NCBI GenBank assembly: GCA_900239685.1
Contig: OENT01000017.1
Location: 248,001 to 312,000, forward strand
Reading direction: 5' to 3'
DNA: 64,000 nt
From: Rotaria macrura
Lineage: Eukaryota > Rotifera > Eurotatoria > Philodinida > Philodinidae
In this document: positions 12,206 to 24,400 of the stretch, in pieces
Position numbering within the stretch: the stretch's first letter is position 1
Layout: each line of letters opens with the position of its first letter
The notes under the pieces: generated by a model
The model's input: the letters and a program-made list of their open reading frames with translations, nothing else
Told to the model about the DNA's origin: nothing
Database searches by the model: none
Translations under genes and position numbers: made by a program

Positions 12206-13350
12206 AACAGAATTTCGGCCCGGCCCAAAAGTGACCTCATGATCCAAAAAAAGAAAATTTAATTTTTTAATTAATTGCTAATTATCATATTACTGAGTAG
12301 GACAACGTGATACTTTGCTATCTGTTTTAAGTCCAATTATAAATGGTATGATCGTTTGAGATAGTTATTATTTTCTTACAATAAATCTCAAAGTAAAAAA
12401 GTGTAGTCTTAATAGGAGTACCACTAAGTGATGTTCCTCATTAGCTTTATTGCGAGCATGTGCTTGTGTCTTAACAAACGTTGGTAATGCTTCGAATTTC
12501 TTAATTTTTAATTACAAATGTGTTGACCTTTTTCTAGAAAGACCATTTTGTTTCATTCAAAATAAAACAAAAATGTATGGACAAGTAATACGTTCAAAAG
12601 AAGAAAGTTAAGATAAAGGAGAAAAGTCTGTTTAAATTCTAGAAAAAAATTTTAATTTAATTTTGTTGTTTGGCTGATTATACTCCTTTTTGGCCCGCTT
12701 CATGTAGAGTAGCCTTTAGTAGATAAATACGGCGTTATCTTTTTTTTCTTTATAGTCAGTTACTGTTGCTATTGGTACCAATATTGATTCTTGAAAATAT
12801 TCTGTTGCAAAAGAAAGTGACTGAGAAGAGTCTAACACATAGAAACTTGAACTACTGAGAAATGTCTTAGCACGTAACTATAAAACACTTAAAACAGCTT
12901 CATAGAAAGGTATTCCTCATCCTATCAAGTACAAGATTATATATATATTTTCTTCCATCACTGATGTTTTGGATTTCCAAGTAGTTATTTTCAGTCTGCG
13001 AGCCATAATTTGAACAATGGATTACCCTAACTGAAACTTATCAACTACGCTAGTTCATATTATATTTTCAACTACTGACATAGAATGCCATTGTTCCAAA
13101 TGCAATGTACTGAGCAAGATAATAACTATAGTATGATCTAAATTCATCCTCTAATATACTGCACCGTCCTGCTCAGCATTCTGACGTCTTGCTCAACACT
13201 ATGACATCCTTCTCAGTACTACGTCATCCTGTTCAGCACTATGATAATTAGCAATTAATTAAAAAAATTAAATTATTTCTTTTGAATCAAGAAGTCACTT
13301 TCCGACATGGCACAAAATCCGCTCCGTAAATTCCGTGGGCCAGAATTCAT
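12206..13350. mobile_element. Non-autonomous element with long imperfect inverted repeats
   Basis: The segment near 12211-12290 and the reverse complement of about 13245-13350 match over roughly 60-100 bp. The most conserved block is TTAATTAATTGCTAATTATC, preceded on both sides by AAAGTGAC and outside that by a GAATT..GGCCC block. The right arm carries extra bases between the outer and inner blocks. The 1.1-kb interior has no coding frame. The structure is that of a MITE-like or foldback DNA element; the superfamily cannot be assigned. Confidence 0.55.
13166..13245. repeat. Minisatellite, four degenerate 20-bp units
   Basis: Four consecutive 20-mers beginning GTCCTGCTCAGCATTCTGAC; later units differ by several substitutions but keep the CT(G/T)CTCA-CACTATGAC pattern. 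It lies inside the right part of the 12206-13350 inverted-repeat element, next to its right arm. Confidence 0.7.
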
Positions 13351-14214
13351 GTAACCCTTAAAAATTATGTAGAAGAACGTGATATAAGACAAATTATTTT
13401 GATTAAAACTGCTTCTGGATGATGATGAACTCAAATAAATTGCTAATTTCTATCGCTTAAGCGGTATTGAATTAAGAACTGAACAATTTTACATTACGTT
13501 AAGTTTATTATTTAGTGACAAGAATCGATTGATATTAGTCATTAATACTTTTTATCGTGAGCTTTTTTTAATACCCGATAAATTCAAAATATTATGTACA
13601 ATACTAGTCAATCTGTTCCAAGGTTAAAAAAGCTCGATTTTTGTGATCATTTAAAGTAAATCCAAACTACAACCAATCAAGAAAAAATTTTCATTTTATC
13701 TTTTATAAATATCTCCCTTAGATTAAGTATTGACTCGCATATGGTCGTAAATGAGTTTAGATCTCAAGATAAAATGCGTTGGCAGCCTTAAAGTTAGAAA
13801 CAGAAAAGTGAACCATCATTATTAGACACATAACGCTATTCTACTCTGCCGCCAGTTGTATGAATTTCTCTCGAGTTTTTCTTTTTGAAGATTATCTTTG
13901 ATTTCTAAAATTCATTTTGTGTACAGACTCTACTGTGTAGAAACCAGAATCGATACCGGAAATCAGTCAAAAACTTAGTCACAATCGAATCGCTCGAAAC
14001 TATAGTTCATATTCTTGTAAAAGTGAGTACAGCAATGTTTTGTTCTTTTTAATTTAGCTCTATATAGATTCATATTGAACATAAATTTAGTGTTATTGTA
14101 CAAAAGAAGAATGAGGTTGTAGTTTATTCGAAAAAATTATATTGTCAAATTAAATTAATAAAATAGAACCGTAATTGAAAGAAAAATAAAAGAGCAAGAT
14201 CACATTAAAACTTA
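13351..14214. other. Gene desert, right part
   Basis: A/T-rich sequence between the inverted-repeat element and the stop codon of the BTB gene. No coding frame or repeat with clear boundaries is visible. The last ~50 bp are A-rich and may include the 3' UTR of the minus-strand BTB gene. Confidence 0.45.
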
Positions 14215-17200
14215 TTACTCTTCTTCTTCTTCTTCTTCTTCTTCTTCGTTATTATTTGCATTTTCATGTAAAGTCGTTAATTGTTTCAGTTTTTCCTGTT
14301 CACGAATTTCACGTCGTTCAGTAGATTGACATATTAAATCAATCATTAGTTCTTTATCAAGTGCAATAAAATCACTATGCTTACATATTTCATTTAAACA
14401 TTCTGAACATAGATCGTATATGTACTCTAACAGTAAATCAAATGTCGGGGACATTACTTTCATTTGACGATAGACCGATATAATCAAATCATGATTCAGA
14501 CGTAAATAACGACATATTTGTTCAGTAGCTGCATTTTTTGCTGTTAAAAAGTTTATTTTATTTGAATATATCATACAATGCATAGCGATATCAAATGATA
14601 TTGTTTGACGATATGAACCAGTATAAATGAAACGTAAAATTTCAACAAATGTTTCATGATCGGTGTCGGTTAGTTCAATTGGTTGCGTTTGTTTCTTTTC
14701 AATGAAATCATTTAATAACAATGAACGAAAGTATGCACTACGACAACATAATATATTTCGATGAGCATTGATAATTTTATCATCAACAATAAATTGTACA
14801 TCAGTATCTATCTTATCGAAAGTTTGCTCATATAATTTAATCATTGTTTGTGATAATGATATTTGATTAAACTTTACATCGAATCTATTTGAACCAAGAA
14901 GTTCTATAAAAGAAAAATAAAAGATGAAAAACAAATCATGAACGGATTCTTACAACAAAAAGAAACCCAAATGACAATTTTACTTATCGCTTGAATGCCA
15001 ATTTGATCTGTATGTCTTGGATCGAAAGTTATACGAATAGTATCCGATTGAATACGATATCGTCGTAAGAGTGGTTTGAATACATAATGGGTGAGGGATT
15101 GTTCTACTGACGAAGTTTTTCTCTGCCACATTGTCCACCATTTATCTAAATACGGTAATAAGAAATAATATGTTTTCAACTACTACTACTACTACTACAG
15201 TAGTTATCGACATTATCTGTAGACGAACAGTGCTCACGAATGTTCCGATTAGGATAACTTCTGAAGAAGCATTTTTATTCTTCTTCTCTAATGTTTTATT
15301 TTTATTATGTATTGCTGAAAACGAGCAACTGCGCTAATTCCTGACATCTCCCAACAACATGAAGTAAGTTCCTGGAAGCTTACAGACACAGTATAGTTAG
15401 GCCGAAATTGAAATAATGGTTTTGGTGGAAAAGTCAAAAGAGGGAAAATGTTGAATAGGCAAATGTAGAAAAAACAAGTCGGAAAACGCCGAAAAGAAAA
15501 ATTTAGAAGAGGAAAAGACAGAAATTCGAAAAGTGGAAAAGTGAAATTTTTCAATAACTTCGAGCGTTAGAAAACTTTTATTAAATTATATGATAAAAGA
15601 AAATAAAAATAGGAAAAATCGAAGTTCATAAGTATTATTTCCTTCTTTTCTTTTTGCGACCCAAATAGTAATGCTAAACCACTCCATAGTTACTTTGCGT
15701 TGATTTCATCTTTGATGAATGGTGCTTTCATCGTTTCAAATGACTTGTTTTTTATACTCACTATACTAATATATACGTAGTTTCCATATTAGTAGTGAAC
15801 GACTATCAACTGTAGACGATAAAGAAGAGAAATTTAACTATGCTTGTAACATCCAACACCAGCTCGGAAACTAAAACTTCGTGATCTATAGATATCTTTT
15901 GGATTCTACATTTTCATTTTCAAGAATATTCTAGGCCTTCCTCTCATATAGATTCTTTTCGACATTGGTTGTTATTCTACTTTTTCCTTTCGATGTTTTC
16001 CTTTTCTGCGTTTTGCACTAAGCTCGTTTTTACTTCACCTTTTATGTGTAATTTTCCGGCACATGACGACATAATGTTTTGTTTAATTGACAAAAAGAAA
16101 CTATGAAGCATTCATTCTCGTGATTTCCAAGATAAATTTAATATTGCAGATGAAAAATAAAACTTAATATTTGTGATAAACCGTTAGAAGAAAAATTATG
16201 AAAGTTGATTGAAATCATTACTTGCTCTATGTGCATCTAATTTTGTTACATGTATTGATCAGCTCGAAACAACAGTCATAATGATTATTCTTTAGGAGTG
16301 AAACCTAGAGAAATATAACCGTAAGAAGCATACTACGATATAGAAAAGCAATATCTAATTGACATTAACTGTGTCAAGGATTCATAATTATTGTATCATG
16401 TAGTATTCTCAATAAGATTAACGTGGGAAATTGATATCGAACTGTTTTTAGTGATTTGTCCAGTCCACTTAAACGGTATGAGTATATTTTGATAGGAATA
16501 AGTAGTCAAATGTCTTTAATTATGTTGAATAGAATTCATCACCGACAAAAACTAGAATTCCAATCAATCATTTTTGATTGTGGAAGTCTTCCCATTTTTT
16601 TTGTCTATGAATATTTCGTAGAACCCATGTGGATAAACATTTTCCATTAAACGTTTTTATCATGTTATGCTTGTTCATCTTAGCTATAAAAACAAAGTCC
16701 TCAGAAGTCTAAAGTGTCATATTCAAAAGTCAATGAGTTTATGATTGACTTCTGTTGGTAACAGCTTTTTCATGTTGTGTGAAGTATTTTGTTTTGAAAT
16801 AGAATCTTATGACATCATGTGAAATCATCTTTGGTGATTATTTCATTTGATCACACTAAACTTCCACTATGTGTAGTTATGAAGGGCAGATAAATCTTAG
16901 AAAAGTCTTTACAATCATGATGTCAAGAAAGTATACACGACAAACTTTTCTATATCCCACTTATTCTATCTGATTTCCATTCTGTGTGTGCTTCATAGAT
17001 ACGGTCATTATCTTACTTCGCTGAATTTCGAGCATTTCTAGTTTTACAACACTTCCTGGATTAAGACTTTCATAGATATATACTTCGTTCATAAACACTG
17101 GTGTAGTAAATGAAACAGTTAAAGACTCTTCTCGATGATTATTAAATAAGATCCATGAATTTTCCATTTTTCGTTCTCCGTCGAAATCTGCATCAGTTCC

Positions 17201-17446
17201 TTGACACAGTTTTTCAACACCGATTCCTCTTGCCACAGATCCATGAGTATCCGATTTCACCGAACAAAATTCAATTGATTTAACCCATTGTTCATGGCTA
17301 ACAGCAGTAGTCGGAACCTATTCATTAGAACAATATATGAAAATTCCATAAATGTACAAATTTTGTTGGCATACATTTTCATCTTCTGAAGCATTATCTA
17401 GATCTTCGTAGTCGGAAGATGAATCTGTGTCATCTGAGCTTGACAT
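14215..17446 (-). CDS. FBXL4-like N-terminal domain fused to a BTB/POZ domain
   Basis: Four exons on the minus strand: 17446-17375, 17317-17017, 15145-14984 and 14903-14215, giving 407 residues; all joins are GT-AG and keep frame. Residues 1-24 are Ser/Asp/Glu-rich. Residues about 27-185 align by eye with the discoidin-like N-terminal domain of FBXL4: SFTTPVFMNEVYIYESLNPG matches the family strand before 'HPGAVI', and NKWWTMWQRK then YRIQSDTIRITFDPRHTD follow in the same order. Residues about 205-305 are a BTB domain (DTDVQFIVDDKIINAHRNIL, then FVEILRFIYTGSY), followed by a helical BACK-like stretch and a tail of ten Glu encoded by a GAA/GAG microsatellite. BTB proteins often link CUL3 ubiquitin ligase to a substrate, so this could be a CUL3 adaptor where FBXL4 is a CUL1 adaptor; that is inference. 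Intron 2 is 1871 bp, the others 57 and 80 bp. Confidence 0.8.
15146..17016. other. Long intron (1.87 kb) in the FBXL4-BTB gene
   Basis: The flanking exons join in frame in the middle of one protein domain. The interior has an ACT trinucleotide run (about 15179-15198), short open frames without resemblance to known proteins, and no clear terminal repeats. It is roughly 30 times the length of neighbouring introns, so an old insertion is likely. Confidence 0.55.
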
Positions 17447-18404
17447 TGTAATGTTTTTATTTTCTTTAGTTCTTAAATTTAAATAAATATTATCCTATTC
17501 TATACTAAAAATTGATGTTTCGAATAGAATGATGAGTCATTTTGCTAAAGAATCTAGCGACCAATCTATGAAGTCTCAGTCGATAGTTGTCACTAATAAA
17601 ATCCTTGAAAGTATTTTCGTTCTGTCTGTATTGAAAAACGGTCTATTTGCTTTTCTTATCTTTGAAATAGTTCGTTACCAATCCGTTCGATAGATCATGA
17701 GCAAAGAAAAAAAAATCTAAAATAAACAATGTTGCGATGGTGACTTCTCAGTAAAACTACCGATAATAAATCAAGAAAACGATGTATTAAAAAGCTGACA
17801 TCGATTCCACCTTTTTTACACGTCAAAAACCTTGCTCATGTCAACTCAATTTGATTAGTTGTTCCATGGCAAGATTTGCCTCTCATTTGCTTACAACAGT
17901 CACCAATACAGAAAAAGAAAATGCGTTGAATTTAGCTTTAATCAAGGTAAATTTTTATTATTCTTATTATTCCAAAAATGCATTATTGTTAAACTTAAAA
18001 GTTGCCACAATTTCTATCTTTAACGAGCATGAGTATTTCCGGGTCAAGTGTGATTTCATCCATTTGAATTATAATAGCAATAGTTTTTAGAGAAATCAAT
18101 TCTTAATGGCGTCATATGGGAAGATAAAGAAATATAATAGATAGATTAAATAAAGAAATGTGATCGTCCTCTTTTATTTGCATGTCCCGACTGATATTCG
18201 ATCGATGAATGACAACTTCTGTGTTTCATCATTAGAAAAAGAAACGAGTAAAACCATTGCTTACACTTTCTTTGTGTTCGATTCGATGAAAAAAATTTCG
18301 CTTTTTGGATACTTATTCTTGTTTCTTTTTCTTCTCCATGAACTGTACATTTATATTGCATATTTTCAAGAAAAAGTCGAACATTTTATTATCTCATTTT
18401 AGCT
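17447..18404. promoter_or_regulatory. Divergent intergenic region, BTB gene / TASOR-like gene
   Basis: 958 bp between two start codons on opposite strands. A short open frame at 17863-18090 (after ATG GCAAGATTTGCC) has a possible donor at 17947, so a 5' UTR exon of the TASOR-like gene may lie here. The sequence CTCATTTTAG ends 3 bp before the ATG at 18405, a 3' splice site for either a 5' UTR intron or a trans-spliced leader. Confidence 0.4.
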
Positions 18405-21400
18405 ATGGATGATCGAGAAGGTAAAAAATCTTTTGTTATACCAAAAACTCATACATCAAATAAGGGTATGAAATAACACGTAAGGAATACGAGATCATAA
18501 TTAGTCTTTTGTATTTGTCTTCAAGATATCATCATATCGGAAAAACCTGATAGTCGGAATGTCATTGAATTATATAATGATATAAAATCTTGTGCGTTAG
18601 AAGTTCATTTTGATTTTCGACAGAATCAATGTAAATCTTGTGATACAATACGTAATCAGAACCTACAAAAATTGTACAAGTAAGAAAAATAAAAAGGAAA
18701 ATGAACATTTACTTCTGTGAAGAAAATAATAATAATAAAATTTTCCCTAGTGAAAAACGAATAAAAATGAAAAAAGATCAAGATCCTATTGAACGTCTAG
18801 GTTTTCAAATAATAACTTATCGTGATGTTGCATTAAATGTTGCTAATAATGGCCTTCATTGTGAACAATTATCTCTCCCTATCGAAAAATATCTTGGTAA
18901 ATTATTAGAACTAGTTTTAATGAACACGATTGATTTCTTTTTCTTTCGTATTTTGAAGGCAATCCAAAAGATGGTGTTCATTTATCTAGACGTCCAGATG
19001 TTCTTTTAACATCATCTGGTGCTCAAGGTCTTTATAGGTTCGGTTTACTTGTTTGTAAAGTAAAGACAAAAATATTTCTAGAATTCAAGAATTTAGTCTT
19101 CTAACAGAATATCATTTTCTCGCTAGATACTTTTGGGTAAAGGCTATGCAACTATACCATCAATAAATAATAATCAACTATCGGCACAATTACATTACGA
19201 TCATCACTTTTGTAAAATTCAATCGATCAATAGAGAACAACGACAAACCGATGAGCTACTAGCAAACTCTCTAGTAAGTTTTTATTGACTAAAATTGCTC
19301 ATAAAACATGTTGCCAAACGAAACGATTCTATATATTAGATTTCCAGAATAGATTGAAGATCGACAAACAAATATACTTTTTATTATAAACATGAAACGT
19401 CTTCTTGTCGATATATATATATGTATATATATATAGTTTCATATTGAGATAGAAAACTTACTTAAGACGAACGAACGATGAAAACTTAAAAACTGTTCGA
19501 TTTCTGGAATTTCGAAACTGAATACATCGATTAGATCTGAATGAAGTATGGGTACTCTTACTTTTGTTGTTCCAACTCATAGTTCATCAATATGGAAATT
19601 TTGAAGATGTTTAGATTAATTTTATAGATGAATGACGTGATCGTAATCTGCCTTGTGCATATCAGAAAAAACTACTATTCGAATTTCGACTTGAAACTTT
19701 ACATGGAAATAGATTTTTATGATAACAACATTTTTACAAATATTTCAGATCCTCAATTACTATAACATCTGTACTGCCAGATGATTATATTGACACAATG
19801 CTTCTTACATCAGTTGGACATGCCAACAGATTCTATTTTCTCATGCCAAGAAAAAAACAAATCAAAAGATCTGAACTATTTATGAATTCTTCCTAAGACC
19901 TGTCTCTATGTGAAGTTTTAAGGCAAAGTTCAAAAAATCAGTTTCGTATGACAATTACTAAACGATGGAACTAGTCGCTCATATCGAACTGCTTAAGTCA
20001 CACAATCTCAACAGTAATGTCATAGAACAAACTTAAGCATTTCACTGTTAGGTCTGTTTAGGGGTTTCGTCAGACATAATTGATTGTTGATCATACTCAG
20101 TGTTTCAACGATGTTGATTTTTAGAAAAAAATGCAACTATCATGCATGGGTCTAGATGAAGACAACTAAACACGGTTTAAATACCTTCAAAGAATGAAGA
20201 TTCAATTGACTTTTATACCCAAGTGAATAGCTTCAATTTTAGACAGACTTGAGAAATTGCTAGAGAATCTATCCATTCTCAGAACTTGATTGAGAGACCT
20301 AGACAATAAAAGCTATTTGTTCTTCGTATGCAAAAACACTCTGAGCGTATAAATTTAAATAAATTATGAAATATAAAAACTCTTTTATGAAATTATCTAT
20401 ATGACTAACCCATATGACAAGAAATTCTTATGAAAAACATGTTTTGTTACTACTGCAGCATTGTAGTTTGAAATGTTAAAAACAGTTTTTTTATCACTGC
20501 TAGAATAATTAACAAATGTGAAATTTTCAAACTATTCCTCTTCGTTTTGAAAATCGCATTTGATAACATTATTTTTAAATAACTGCTATCAATTATTTCC
20601 TTTCATATTCATATCACTAAATTTCATTTTATCTGTAGATATTCTGTTATGAACATGAAAACTTCGAAACAATTACTCGTCCGTCACAAATCTTACCCAT
20701 CGCTATTCTATGGTACGATCTTATAGAAAAATTTCCACCTGAACTATTCTCAATCAATTCAATGAAAACTACATCGAATCAGGAATCATTACGTCGAAAT
20801 GGAAATGGTATCAACAAGAAAACATCTAACCAATCAACAAAATCAATGCCCACATCAACAACTGAATCGACCATATCTGTATCCACAATGAATATCATAA
20901 AGCCAGAAAATTCACCTCAAGATACAACTTCGACTGACACAATACCAATTTCTTCTATGAATCCATCACTAGAATCATCAAAAACAAAATATCCTAGTCA
21001 TTTTATGGTACCATACAATCGTTTATATTCAACTTCATCATTAAGCAGCGAACAACAACTACAACCAACTAATCCGATTCAATCGATAGTAAATTGTCGT
21101 GATCCTCGTTTAATACGAACAAAACGTGAGTTAACAACATCATCTTCAGAAACCATAGCACTACCAACACAAAATTTAAACTCTGAAGGATCTATATCAA
21201 ATCATACTTTATCGATGAATTCTTCGACAGCATCCTCGGATGAGCCCATATCAATAATAAAAAGTTCTTCGCTAACACTGATACCATTAATTGCTTCAAC
21301 GACACTGATGGATCCACGTTTAAAAACTCTTAAAAATACACGAAATATCTTTTATCTTGAATTACAAAGTGTAAAACACACTATACAACAACACAAACGT

Positions 21401-24400
21401 CTGAGCCATTATTATGATTCAAAAAATGGTTCAACACCAAAGACAAGTTATACACCGATACGATTTCTTACGCGACAAGTATCCAATGATAAATACGAAC
21501 GTTTACTTAATGATGATAATAATACATATAAATTTCATAAACAATCAAATGGTTTGGATTATTCATTATTATGTGTATCTGTTGTTGATTGTGCAGATTT
21601 TGGTTTAATTAAATCGACCATGAATAATCAAGCTTATATTGATTTAGAACAATTTGAAAATAAATTAGCCTATGAACAAATGGAAATATCGAATGCATTG
21701 ATACAACGTGAAAAACAATTAAATTCACAACATATACGTTTACGTTTACGTGAAAAACGTCAAAGAAAAATTCAGCAACGTATTCATGAAAAAATAAATC
21801 ATGAGAAATTATCAAGTATAAGTTCACTATCATTGGCAAATTCGAAATTGTACATTACAATTGGTAGAAAATTGTTAAAAGAACATAGACCATTATCAAA
21901 AGCACCAAATACTCATATACCATTGAGTTTATTAGATTATTTCTCTCGAGAATATAGAAATGAAAATCGATCCCATGTTAAACATCTTTTAGCTGAACTA
22001 TTTGGAAGATTTATTGAGAAATATCATATTGAAAATAATGAAATCGAAGAAACTAATCAACAAAATCAATCTTCAATTAAAGGTAAGCTTTCATGTTCAT
22101 ATCTAGATTCGTTAGTTTTTCTTTCATTACATTATTTAACATGTCAAGAAAGAAATACGGAACTCATTATAGAATGGATCTCTCAATATTTTATATTCAG
22201 TTGATTAGAAGCCTTTTTTTTGAAGTTTTTCTTTTAATTATTCAGTATGTTTAAATAGTTGTCAGCTTCAGAACGAATTCTTGTCCAATATCAATAACTT
22301 GGGTATTTTTATTTGTACATCCAATAGAAATAAAGCCAGTTACATAGTTCAACTATGTATATATATGCACACATTCGTTGTCAGTTTGCCTTTCAAATTC
22401 GATGAATCTATAGAGTTTATTCGTCAACAGAACAACGTTGTTTACATTTTAACATGCACAGTACACTAAAATCAAAAGTTGTTATCTTTACTTTATGAAA
22501 ATTCTAAGGAATCATTGAGACAACGTCTATCTTATTGATTAAAACTAATTGTCATGCATAGTCGATACTTGTGAAGATTTGATGGTAACAAGCTTCGAAT
22601 CGATCACTGATTCAAATATTTTCTATTTTATTAAGAGAAATATTGAGATAATCATTCATAGTGTACAAGAGGAACAAGTTTTGTAGAAAATCTAACAAAG
22701 AATATGTTGATAGATTGAGAAATAAAAATAACGAATATTAACATGTGTATTCTTTACCTGTCCATCATTATTTTCTTCTTGCATTACTCGACAATTTTTG
22801 GAGTGAATCTCATTGTAGCCAATTATCAACAAGGATAGTTTCTCCTTTCACTGTATTCCTTATTATAATCTCGGACGAGTTGTATTATTGTTTTTCATTG
22901 AAGATTATAATATCGACGATCAAACAATCAATACGGTCATAGACATGGATATTGATTCTCCATCATCTCAAGGATTATGTGATCACGATGAACGTTTTCG
23001 AATACCAGCACCATTATCACCACCTTTACCACCATTGTTAACACTACCACCATTACCATCTACAATGGAAATAATCTATACACAACCACTAACATCTCTT
23101 ATCTTTTCTCAGTCATTATCGAACGAATCAAATAAATATTTTCACCCATCAAATTATGCTGAATCATCTAATAAATCAATCGAACAATATCAACAAAACG
23201 AAATATTATTATCGGCGTCCCAGTCAATGTCGACATCTGAATCGAGCATAACTCGTTCGAAAGAAACTATTCCAAAAGATTGTCTTGCTCAATATGAATT
23301 ATCATCGAGTGAAAATAGTCGTATTCATACTGATCATTCAATTCCTATTCATGATGATGTACAACATGAAGACAATCTTCTTCTATCATCAATGTCAAAC
23401 TCATCGACGCATATGGAAGCTGATACAAATCGATCACGTGATGAATTTGTTCGATTATTGACACAAGAAGCTCATGTATCAAAATCATCGAGTCCAGTTA
23501 AAAATCAAAAGATTCCAACACGTTCTTTTGATTATCATCATCATCATCAACGGCGACGATCATATGATGATAATGATGAGATGAAGAAAACTCATTCATT
23601 AAATCGTTCGAATTCGAATCGCTTTAGTTCTGCTTTATCAACTAACAACAGTCGGTAAGAGATGAAACTTACATGACGTATTCGAAACGTTGTTAATACA
23701 AACGTGGAAGTTGGATATGATTGTACTGATTTCTTTTTGACAAGAATACGTCGTTGATCTTGGTAGTCTACGTAGTTCTTTAAAGTGATTGATCTTAGAA
23801 ATGTTTTTCGTTTTACAGTCAATTGATTACATCAATAGGAAAGAGAGGTAGACAAAGAACTCAGTGTAAACCTTTTACTTAGAGTCATCTCTCTGTGAAA
23901 AACAAACAAAGTTGACATGAAACGATGAATAAAAATAACATGAATTTCGTAATTTTCTCCAATGTTTGAATTTCTAAATATAATTTTAACATTGAAAACC
24001 ATATCTATTTGATAATTGGATAGTAGGACAACACCTATTTCAGAAATAGGAACATTCTTGCACAAGTATTATTATCGTTTTCTTGTTCATGTTGTTTGTA
24101 ATCTTGAGTTAGAATTAAAAATTTTTCATCATCCTTAATCGAAGTTTCATTTAGTTCTCTGAACTTTTGAAATAGTTTCCATATTCGAATGCAATAATTA
24201 ACATCAGAAAAAAGTATCCTTTTACAATTATTTTTATTCTTGAATTAATAGGTATGCGAAATTATCGCATAAAAGAACTTCTTCAACTCGAACAGTAACA
24301 CTTGTTTCAAAACTATCACATGATATTCAGCAAAGAACTAAGGTATCGAACGGTTATCGTGAACATGATCTACAAGACGAACCGACGAATAAACGTATGA

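Noticed and set aside
17851-18090. Frame upstream of the TASOR-like gene as its first coding exon
   Set aside because: Joining it to the acceptor at 18402 puts the following sequence in the wrong frame with an early stop; it may still be a 5' UTR exon.
22083-22204. TASOR-like protein ending at 22204
   Set aside because: A strong AAG-GTAAGC donor at 22083 joins in phase to the next exon, and the nine-exon sum is an exact multiple of three.
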